This document shows positions 1 to 4,961 of a DNA stretch of 5,154 bases, one piece after another (the first letter of the stretch is position 1; each line of letters starts with the position of its first letter). The notes below the pieces were generated by a model. It ran no database searches. It saw nothing but the letters and a program-made list of their open reading frames with translations, and was not told the origin of the DNA. The translations under genes and the position numbers were made by a program. Source of the DNA: an uncultured Lachnospiraceae bacterium (lineage in GTDB: Bacteria > Bacillota > Clostridia > Lachnospirales > Lachnospiraceae); the NCBI GenBank assembly GCA_947631075.1, contig CANRJU010000209.1:1-5154 (forward strand), given 5' to 3'.

Positions 1-282
1 CCCCACGATCTCGGACGGATAAATGGCGTCGTCGTACGACCGGACGTGGAAATACACCGCGTTGCAGCCGCATTTCTCAATATTGGAAAACAGCGCGTCG
101 GCGTTGGCCCGGAACTCACTCTCCGTCTTTCCCGCCAGCCCCACGGAATCGTACTCAAAACAGGATACCCAGACGCCCCGGGTAGAAAGACTCCCCGCCT
201 GAGCCTCCCTGTCCTCGTTCCAGAACAGACCTGCTGCCATCATCACGAGCAGCGCCAGCCGGATAAAGAATTTCGATTTCAT
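1..282 (-). CDS. Secreted family-10-like glycosyl hydrolase (GHL10/DUF187), N-terminal part only
   Basis: The first 94 codons of a minus-strand gene running off the left edge. It begins MKSKFFIRL and has a hydrophobic stretch at residues 6-20 (FIRLALLVMMAAGLF), followed by an AQA motif near residues 28-30, which reads as a signal peptide with a signal peptidase I site. The mature part starts with TRGVWVS (about residues 34-40), then a helix FRANADALFSNIEKCGC, then NAVYFHVRSYDDAIYPSE. That order (RGVWVS strand, helix, NxVYxHVRxxxDAxYPS) is the entry to the TIM barrel of GHL10/DUF187 proteins such as YngK, thought to act on cell-wall or other polysaccharides outside the cell. The ATG at 282 is preceded by AAAGGAG about 11 nt upstream and a clear promoter. 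The catalytic region lies outside the window, so substrate and activity cannot be judged. The family call comes from recognising the motif. Confidence 0.75.
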   Translation of the reverse strand, partial: MKSKFFIRLALLVMMAAGLFWNEDREAQAGSLSTRGVWVSCFEYDSVGLAGKTESEFRANADALFSNIEKCGCNAVYFHVRSYDDAIYPSEIVG

Positions 283-313
283 GTCTTTTCTCACTCCTTT
301 AAAATGTCTTATT

Positions 314-342
314 ATTATACTACAATTTATGTGATTGTGCAA
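314..342 (-). promoter_or_regulatory. Sigma-A type promoter for the glycosyl hydrolase gene
   Basis: Reading the minus strand, TTGCAC (337-342) is followed by exactly 17 nt and a perfect TATAAT (314-319). Transcription should start near 307, giving a leader of about 25 nt that holds the AAAGGAG Shine-Dalgarno. The promoter lies downstream of the hydrogenase terminator, so the hydrolase appears to be an independent unit and not part of the hyd operon. Confidence 0.8.
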
Positions 343-394
343 ATTCAGTATACCCGCCGTCTGTGTCAGAACTTTTGTCAGATCCCATCCGCGC

Positions 395-427
395 AAAAAA
401 AGAGCCGCCTTCCGCAGAAAGCAGCTC
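395..427 (-). terminator. Intrinsic terminator of the hydCBA operon
   Basis: On the minus strand the arm GAGCTGCTTT (418-427) pairs with AAGGCGGCTC (402-411) as a 10-bp stem with two G-U wobbles. The loop is the six bases at 412-417, and a run of seven T (395-401) follows. It sits about 100 nt past the hydA stop codon and just before the hydrolase promoter, so it ends the hydrogenase transcript. On the plus strand the hairpin has no U-run after it, so it is one-directional. Confidence 0.88.
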
Positions 428-450
428 CTCTTAGTTCCTTTAAAAAAAGT

Positions 451-522
451 AATTTTCAATTCCTTCGTAATTTTCAATTCCTTCGTAATTTTTAATTCCT
501 TTACATTTTCAGTTACTTTGCA
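451..522. repeat. 18-bp tandem repeat array in the hydA 3' untranslated region
   Basis: The plus-strand unit AATTTTCAATTCCTTCGT occurs twice perfectly in tandem (451-468 and 469-486). A third, diverged copy follows (487-503, with Ttaa for Tcaa and a changed end), and a fourth, weaker copy runs to about 522 (roughly 13 of 18 matches). The array ends 4-5 bp from the hydA stop codon and stops short of the terminator. Since 18 is a multiple of three it also reads as a repeated NFQFLR peptide in one plus frame, but nothing suggests that frame is translated. On the minus strand each unit contains GAAGGAATTG. The graded divergence looks like slippage-driven growth of a short AT-rich sequence. Confidence 0.85.
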
Positions 523-526
523 ATCT

Positions 527-2266
527 TTACTCTCTGTTTTTCAGATAATTGACATGCAACAGCTCATGGCTCCGGCCCCGGAGCACGCCCGTCTCGTAGA
601 GCTGGCTCACCACCGGATTCTCGCCCGGGCGCTTGATAATGGCTGATTTGTCCGCCTTATACATGCCGTTAGCCCGCTCCTCCTTCACGATCTGGTAGCC
701 AAAGGGCTGGCCCGCGCCGCCGATACAGCCGTACGGACACGCCATGACCTCCACGAAGTCAAAATGCTCCTCGCCGCTCTTGATCTTCTCAATGAGGTCG
801 TCCGCGTTGCCCAGTCCGTTGACCACGCCGATGCGGAGCGTCTTCTCGCCGATGTCGACCTCCGCCACCTTCACGCCCTCCAGACCGCGGACGCCGGAAT
901 ACTCCAGATCCCGCAATGTCTGATTGTCCTTGGCGGCCACATGGCGCAGCGCCGCCTCGGTCACGCCGCCGGTCACGCCGAAGATCACGCCGGCGCCGGA
1001 GGAAATGCTGAACGGCATATCCGGGGAACTCGGCTCGATCTCATTGAACTGGATTCCCAGCTCCTTGATCATGCGGATCAGCTCCTTGGTCGTAATGACG
1101 TAGTCGATATCCGGCGAGCCGTCGCGGATGAACTCCTCGCGGGACGCCTCGTATTTTTTCGCCACACAGGGCATAACTGCCACGGAAATCGTCTCCATGC
1201 CGGACTCCCTGTCCGCCGGCTTATAGTACTCCTTGATCACCGCGCCGAACATCTCCATCGGCGACTTGCAGGAGGAGACATATGGCAGAAGATCCGGATG
1301 CTTCGTCTCCACAAAGCGCACCCAGCCCGGACAGCAGGAGGTAAACAGCGGGTACTCATTCCCCTTGGGGTATTTCTCCTTGTCCTTGTCTCCGCTGTTC
1401 AGCTTGCGGACCAGCTCCGCCGCCTCCTCCACGATGGTCAGGTCGGCGCCCACGCTCGTGTCGAACACCACGTCAAAGCCCATCATGCGCAGGGCGGTGA
1501 AAATCTTGCCGATGGAGTTTTTGCCCGGATTCAGGCCAAATTCCTCGCCCACGGCCACGCGCACCGCCGGCGCCACCTGGACGACCACTCTCTTGTCCGG
1601 CTCGTACAGCGCCTTCCACACCTCTTTTAAGTTCTTCTTAATCGTAATCGCGGCGGTCGGACACACGGCGGCGCACTGTCCGCAGTTGACGCAGTCCGTC
1701 TCCGCAATCTTTTTGTTAAAGGCGGGGGTGACAATCATGTCCGCGCCCCGGTGCGCAAAATCAATCGCTCCGACATGCTGCGTCTCGTTGCACATGCGGA
1801 CGCAGTCGCCGCAGAGGATGCACTTGCTGGGATCCCGCACAATGGCGCAGGAGGAATCATCAATCATCCGCTCCGGATGGGTGTTGGGGAACCGCACGTC
1901 TGTCAGACGGAAGCGGGACGCCAGCATCTGGAGACGGCAGTTGCCATTCTTCTCGCAGATCGTACAATCCCGGCAGTGAGACGCCAGCAACAGCTCCAGA
2001 ATCATCTTCCGGTAATCGTGCAGCCGCCCGGTATTGGTGAAAATCTTCATCTTGTCCCGCGGCGGGGTGGAACAGGAGGCGATAATGCTCCCTCTGTCAT
2101 CCTCTACCACGCACATACGGCAGGCCCCGTAAATGGACATATCCGAGTAGTAGCAGAAGGTAGGCACATGAATCCCCACCTTGTGGATGACCTGCAGAAT
2201 ATTTTTCTCATCGGTAAACTCAGCGCGAATACCGTCTATTATCATATATTTTTTCTTTTCAGCCAT
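527..2266 (-). CDS. hydA: HydA, catalytic [FeFe]-hydrogenase subunit of the NAD-linked HydABC complex
   Basis: Cytoplasmic H2-producing or H2-oxidising subunit, 579 aa. N-terminal plant-type [2Fe-2S] domain with C38, C49, C52, C65. Next a His-ligated [4Fe-4S] site (H97, C101, C104, C110), then two ferredoxin-type [4Fe-4S] motifs (C149/C152/C155/C159 and C192/C195/C198/C202). The H-cluster domain has L1 TSCCPGW (309-315; C311 proton-relay, C312 ligand), L2 MPCVAKK (365-371; C367) and L3 VMACPYGCIGGAGQP (507-521; C510, C514). These motifs separate it from NuoG and formate dehydrogenase. It ends soon after the H-cluster domain, without the extra C-terminal Fe-S domain of some longer HydA proteins. 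The start is MAEKKKY at 2266, set by AAGGAGG inside the end of hydB; the frame stays open upstream but overlaps hydB. Two residues near the H-cluster are unusual (M337, A518). It should receive electrons from HydB/HydC and ferredoxin. Confidence 0.95.
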   Translation of the reverse strand: MAEKKKYMIIDGIRAEFTDEKNILQVIHKVGIHVPTFCYYSDMSIYGACRMCVVEDDRGSIIASCSTPPRDKMKIFTNTGRLHDYRKMILELLLASHCRDCTICEKNGNCRLQMLASRFRLTDVRFPNTHPERMIDDSSCAIVRDPSKCILCGDCVRMCNETQHVGAIDFAHRGADMIVTPAFNKKIAETDCVNCGQCAAVCPTAAITIKKNLKEVWKALYEPDKRVVVQVAPAVRVAVGEEFGLNPGKNSIGKIFTALRMMGFDVVFDTSVGADLTIVEEAAELVRKLNSGDKDKEKYPKGNEYPLFTSCCPGWVRFVETKHPDLLPYVSSCKSPMEMFGAVIKEYYKPADRESGMETISVAVMPCVAKKYEASREEFIRDGSPDIDYVITTKELIRMIKELGIQFNEIEPSSPDMPFSISSGAGVIFGVTGGVTEAALRHVAAKDNQTLRDLEYSGVRGLEGVKVAEVDIGEKTLRIGVVNGLGNADDLIEKIKSGEEHFDFVEVMACPYGCIGGAGQPFGYQIVKEERANGMYKADKSAIIKRPGENPVVSQLYETGVLRGRSHELLHVNYLKNRE

Positions 2267-2271
2267 TTGTC

Positions 2272-4161
2272 TTATACCTCCTTCACTGCCCCGAAGTTGC
2301 AGCCGTCTTTGCAGGCGCCGCACTTGATGCACTTCGTCGTATCAATCACATGCGGCTTCTTCACTTCTCCTGTAATCGCGCCTACCGGACACATTCTCGC
2401 GCACTTGGTACAGCCCTTGCACAGCTCCGGATCGATCTGGAGACTCATCAGCGCCTTGCACTGTCCCGCCGGACACTTCTTGTCAACCACATGGGCGATG
2501 TACTCGTCCCGGAAATATTTCAGCGTGGACACCACCGGCGAGGCCGCCGTCTTGCCGAGCCCGCACAGCGCCGTGGCCGACACCGTCTCGGACAGCGTCT
2601 CCAGAAGCTCGATGTGCTCCATCGTACCCCGTCCCTCGGTAATATCCGTCAGAAGCTCCAACATCCGCTTGGTTCCCTCGCGGCACGGAACGCACTTGCC
2701 GCAGGACTCATTCTGCGTGAAGTTCATAAAGAACCGCGCCACTTCCACCATACAGCTCTTGTCGTTCATGACAACCAGGCCGCCTGAGCCGATCATGGCT
2801 CCCACCTTCTTGAGCGAGTCAAAATCCAGCCTCATATCCAGATGGTCCTCTTTGTCGTTGAGGCACAGGCACCCGCCGGAGGGACCGCCAATCTGCACGG
2901 CCTTGAACTCGCCGCCCTTGACGCCTCCGCCGATGTCAAAAATGACCTCCCGCAGCGTCGTGCCCATCGGCACCTCGATCAGACCGGTATTCTGCACATT
3001 TCCCGTGAGGGCGAACGCCTTGGTCCCGTGGTTGTTCTTGGGGCCGAATCCCTGATACCACTTCGCCCCGTTGAGAATAATCGGCGGGACGTTGCAGAAC
3101 GTCTCTACATTGTTGAGAACCGTGGGCTTGCCAAAAAGTCCATGCTCCACCGTTCGCGGCGGCTTCACGCGCGGCATGCCTCGGTTGCCCTCGATCGACG
3201 TAGTCAGGGCGCTTCCCTCGCCGCACACGAAGGCTCCCGCTCCCTGGGAAATCCGGAGGTCAAAGTCAAAGCCGGAGCCGAGAATGTCTTTTCCCAAAAG
3301 CCCCCGGTCCTTTGCCTTGTCAATCGCCTTTTGCAGACGCTCCACCGCCAGCGGATACTCCGCCCGGACGTAAATGTATCCGTAGTGAGCCCCCGTGGCA
3401 ATCGCGGCAATCAGCATGCCCTCGATCACGCGGTGCGGCTCGCCCTCCATCATGGAGCGGTCCATAAAGGCTCCCGGATCGCCCTCGTCGCCGTTGCAGA
3501 CGATATATTTCACTTCTTCCTTCTGATCCAGCACCTGCTGCCACTTGCGCCCCGTCGGGAATCCGCCGCCCCCGCGGCCCCGCAGGCAGGACTCGCTGAT
3601 CTCATTGACAATATCCTGCGGCGTCATGTCAAACAGCGCCTTGGCCACCGCCGAGTATCCCCCCAATGCCAGATACTCCGCAATGCTCTCCGCGTTGATG
3701 TGACCGCAGTACTCCAGGGCAATACGGGTCTGCTGCCTGTAAAACGGAATGTCCTCCTGCTTTACATAGGGATTTCCGTCCTTGTCCTTGTACACCAAAC
3801 GGTCGATGACCTCGTCCCCGATAATGGACTTCTCGATAATCTCCTCGCAGTCGTCGATCCCCACCTTTATGTACAGCCATCCCATCGGCTCGATCCGCAG
3901 CAGCGGCCCCATCTCGCAGAAGCCGTGGCAGCCGCTCTTTTTGAGCCCGATGCTGTCCCCGTGCGGATCCTTCTCCAGAACCAGAGCGCACTTGAGGCCC
4001 TTGCCCTCGATAATCTCCTTCATCCTCTCGTAAATATTTAACGATCCGCCCGCCACGCAGCCGGTGCCGGCGCAGATCAGAATCTGCTTTCTCTGACTGT
4101 TCAGCGAGGCGCGGTATTTTTCCTGCTTGGCAATCAGTTCTTCACGATCTCTAATTTTCAT
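2272..4161 (-). CDS. hydB: HydB, NuoF-like FMN/NAD(H)-binding subunit of the HydABC hydrogenase
   Basis: Diaphorase subunit, 629 aa, where NAD(H) meets the flavin. Domains in order: an N-terminal thioredoxin-like [2Fe-2S] domain (C30, C35, C78, C82); the NuoF core with glycine-rich RGRGGGGFPTGRKW (194-207), NGDEGDPGAFMDR (223-235) and GAGAFVCGEGSALTTSIEG (307-325) for FMN and NADH; an SLBB region near 385-440; the [4Fe-4S] motif ESCGKCVPCREG (C487, C490, C493) with C533; and a C-terminal 2x[4Fe-4S] ferredoxin (C581/C584/C587/C591 and C611/C614/C617/C621). This N-Trx/NuoF/C-ferredoxin layout is typical of HydB/HndC and longer than respiratory NuoF. H556, C563 and C568, just before the ferredoxin, could be the metal (zinc) site described for HydB structures. 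The ATG at 4161 overlaps hydC by 11 bp, with AAGGAGGAGG 6 nt upstream inside hydC, so translation is probably coupled. Confidence 0.95.
   Translation of the reverse strand: MKIRDREELIAKQEKYRASLNSQRKQILICAGTGCVAGGSLNIYERMKEIIEGKGLKCALVLEKDPHGDSIGLKKSGCHGFCEMGPLLRIEPMGWLYIKVGIDDCEEIIEKSIIGDEVIDRLVYKDKDGNPYVKQEDIPFYRQQTRIALEYCGHINAESIAEYLALGGYSAVAKALFDMTPQDIVNEISESCLRGRGGGGFPTGRKWQQVLDQKEEVKYIVCNGDEGDPGAFMDRSMMEGEPHRVIEGMLIAAIATGAHYGYIYVRAEYPLAVERLQKAIDKAKDRGLLGKDILGSGFDFDLRISQGAGAFVCGEGSALTTSIEGNRGMPRVKPPRTVEHGLFGKPTVLNNVETFCNVPPIILNGAKWYQGFGPKNNHGTKAFALTGNVQNTGLIEVPMGTTLREVIFDIGGGVKGGEFKAVQIGGPSGGCLCLNDKEDHLDMRLDFDSLKKVGAMIGSGGLVVMNDKSCMVEVARFFMNFTQNESCGKCVPCREGTKRMLELLTDITEGRGTMEHIELLETLSETVSATALCGLGKTAASPVVSTLKYFRDEYIAHVVDKKCPAGQCKALMSLQIDPELCKGCTKCARMCPVGAITGEVKKPHVIDTTKCIKCGACKDGCNFGAVKEV
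2277..2283 (-). promoter_or_regulatory. Ribosome binding site of hydA, inside the hydB 3' end
   Basis: AAGGAGG lies 10 nt before the ATG at 2266 and is formed by the last hydB codons before its TAA (2272-2274). It decides the hydA start: an in-frame upstream start at 2332 would add 22 residues lacking any ferredoxin-like sequence and overlapping hydB. Ribosomes ending hydB stop right on this site, which suggests coupled synthesis of the two subunits. Confidence 0.85.
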
Positions 4162-4636
4162 GGGCGGCCTCCTCCTTCAACTCTTTAATCAAATCTCTTG
4201 CCTTCTCCGGCGTCATCGAGGGGTGCACGTGGTCGTTCACCGTGCAGACCGGCGCCAGCCCGCAGGCTCCCAGACAGGACACCGTCTCCACGGTAAAGAG
4301 CATATCCTCCGTGGTGGGCCTCTCCTCCGATACCTCTAACACCTTTCTAAATTCCTCCAGAATCGGCACCGACTTCCGGACGTGACACGCCGTCCCGTCA
4401 CAGATCTTGATCACATACTTCCCCTTCGGCTCCAGGGAAAAATTCTCATAGAAGGTCGCCACGCCATAAATCTTCGCCTCGCTCAGCTTCAGCTCCTTCG
4501 CGATATAGCAAAGCACTTCCTCCGGGAGATAATGGTACTCCTTCTGTACCTCCTGCATAATGGCAATGACAAGAGTCTTATCATAGGAATGTTTCTGTAA
4601 GATCTCGTCAATCTTCGCCTGTTCCTGTTCTTTCAA
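4151..4636 (-). CDS. hydC: HydC, NuoE-like [2Fe-2S] subunit of the HydABC hydrogenase
   Basis: First gene of the operon, 161 aa from a TTG start, close to the usual 155-165 aa of HydC/HndA/NuoE. A helical N-terminal half (about 1-70, including LPEEVLCYIAKELKLSEAKIYGVATFYENF at 37-66) is followed by the thioredoxin-like [2Fe-2S] domain. Its ligands are C79 and C84 in CDGTACHVRKS, and C121 and C125 in SCLGACGLAPVC. In the complex it docks on HydB and carries a [2Fe-2S] cluster near the FMN. No ATG exists in frame before residue 28. TTG at 4636 has GGAAAGGAG nine nt upstream and gives a normal length, while an upstream TTG at 4759 would add 41 residues with no family resemblance and no evident Shine-Dalgarno. 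The TTG start may limit expression of the first subunit. It overlaps hydB by 11 bp. Confidence 0.93.
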   Translation of the reverse strand: MKEQEQAKIDEILQKHSYDKTLVIAIMQEVQKEYHYLPEEVLCYIAKELKLSEAKIYGVATFYENFSLEPKGKYVIKICDGTACHVRKSVPILEEFRKVLEVSEERPTTEDMLFTVETVSCLGACGLAPVCTVNDHVHPSMTPEKARDLIKELKEEAAHEN

Positions 4637-4782
4637 AATACGCTTCTCCTTTCCTTTAATTGCTTGCAGTTGTTTCGTGGTAATAGCGAACTCGTCACAA
4701 AAAGGCAACAAAAACCGCGCGCGCAGTTCATCTGCCAATCGTGAAAAAATTCGGCACAATGCCCAAAATCGTGTCGAATTTT
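4637..4782 (-). other. Long 5' leader of the hydCBA transcript
   Basis: About 145 nt between the predicted transcription start (near 4782) and the hydC start codon. It opens with a large inverted repeat (4745-4783), then has an alternating CG tract (4716-4723) and T-rich stretches, and ends with the Shine-Dalgarno. I do not recognise a known riboswitch. The hydC frame stays open up to 4759, but the encoded residues look nothing like HydC. The length is unusual for a simple promoter-to-gene leader and leaves room for RNA-level control. Confidence 0.5.
4646..4654 (-). promoter_or_regulatory. Ribosome binding site fixing the TTG start of hydC
   Basis: GGAAAGGAG on the minus strand ends nine nt before TTG (4634-4636). 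It is the only good Shine-Dalgarno near the 5' end of the frame, so it decides the start in the absence of an ATG. Confidence 0.8.
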
Positions 4783-4783
4783 T
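4745..4783. repeat. 39-bp interrupted palindrome at the hyd transcription start (operator or leader hairpin)
   Basis: The plus-strand arm AAAAATTCGGCAC (4745-4757) is the reverse complement of GTGTCGAATTTTT (4771-4783) at 12 of 13 positions, around a 13-nt centre. It covers about +1 to +38 of the hyd transcript, directly below the -10 box. It could be an operator whose half-sites are 26 bp apart centre to centre, or an RNA hairpin. On the minus strand the second arm ends in a T-run, giving a terminator-like shape, and an inner GGCA/TGCC hairpin competes with it. I cannot assign a regulator. Confidence 0.7.
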
Positions 4784-4788
4784 CTTTC

Positions 4789-4817
4789 ATTTTATCATAT
4801 TCGCCCAATCCAGTAAA
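4789..4817 (-). promoter_or_regulatory. Promoter of the hydCBA operon, with extended -10
   Basis: On the minus strand TTTACT (4812-4817, four of six to TTGACA) is followed by 17 nt and TAAAAT (4789-4794, five of six to TATAAT). A TG one base upstream of the -10 makes an extended -10. Start of transcription is predicted near 4782. No other good promoter is seen between here and hydC, and the tight gene spacing implies one hydCBA mRNA. Confidence 0.68.
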
Positions 4818-4823
4818 TAGCTA

Positions 4824-4852
4824 TTGATAAAAAAGTTTATAAGTGGGAAAAT
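4824..4852 (+). promoter_or_regulatory. Possible promoter for the Y-family polymerase gene
   Basis: TTGATA (4824-4829, five of six to consensus) is followed by 17 nt and GAAAAT (4847-4852), a weak -10. The AT-rich TATACA just beyond is better as a -10 but sits 22 nt from the -35. A promoter is expected here because the neighbouring operon is divergent, yet the match is only moderate. The element overlaps an imperfect palindrome (4824-4843). No GAAC-N4-GTTC type LexA box is visible between here and the gene. Confidence 0.4.
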
Positions 4853-4893
4853 ATACATAGAACTCGTCTGCCGCCTGGTTTTTCCCGGCGGTT

Positions 4894-4914
4894 GCTGCGG
4901 CAGGCAGCTTTTTT
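4894..4914 (+). terminator. Terminator-like hairpin in the polymerase leader (possible attenuator)
   Basis: GCTGC (4894-4898), a five-base loop, GCAGC (4904-4908), then six T (4909-4914). The stem is short but perfect and GC-rich, directly followed by a U-run, as in intrinsic terminators. No gene ends here on the plus strand, and it lies 48 nt before the polymerase start codon, so it would interrupt the polymerase's own transcript. An upstream segment at 4866-4874 can pair with 4897-4905 and would break this hairpin, which is the geometry of an attenuator. Confidence 0.45.
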
Positions 4915-4942
4915 CAGCCTGGGCGGGCAGCTTTTTACAGCC
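4899..4942. repeat. Two imperfect 21-bp direct repeats upstream of the polymerase gene
   Basis: Copies at 4899-4919 and 4922-4942 match at 19 of 21 positions (core GGCAGCTTTTT, ending CAGCC), with a 23-bp period. The first copy contains the right arm and T-run of the terminator-like hairpin; the second repeats the GGCAGCTTTTT part and ends 2 nt before the Shine-Dalgarno region at 4945-4953. They could be a local duplication, binding sites for a regulator, or part of an RNA switch. Confidence 0.75.
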
Positions 4943-4961
4943 GGAAAGGAGGGAACGCGCC

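Noticed and set aside
451..522. CRISPR array
   Set aside because: The 18-bp units are directly adjacent without spacers, diverge from one end to the other, and no cas genes are near.
46..646. Plus-strand open frames 46-495 and 335-646 across the intergenic region
   Set aside because: They run opposite the hydrolase N-terminus, the terminator and the tandem repeats. The repeated NFQFLR peptide is only a by-product of the 18-bp DNA repeat.
2267..2332. N-terminal extension of HydA to an upstream start at 2332
   Set aside because: The extra 22 residues overlap hydB, show no ferredoxin-like sequence, and AAGGAGG points clearly to the ATG at 2266.
764..4041. Long plus-strand open frames antisense to the hydrogenase genes (for example 764-1630, 1751-3055, 2842-4041)
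   Set aside because: They lie opposite well-supported hydA and hydB, have arginine-, histidine- and leucine-rich or serine/proline-rich composition without domains, and lack convincing ribosome binding sites. They arise because stop codons are rare opposite GC-rich coding sequence.
4716..4723. Alternating CG tract as a special structural element
   Set aside because: Only four CG dinucleotides long; too short to mean anything on its own.
4728..4790. Short minus-strand ORF (20 codons from ATG at 4790) as a leader peptide
   Set aside because: Its ATG overlaps the predicted -10 box and would lie upstream of the transcription start, and no Shine-Dalgarno precedes it.
4824..4843. Rex (NADH-sensing repressor) operator between the divergent genes
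   Set aside because: TTGATAAA resembles a Rex half-site, but the second half is TTTATAAG rather than TTAACAA-like, and no placement gives two good halves with the required 4-bp spacing.
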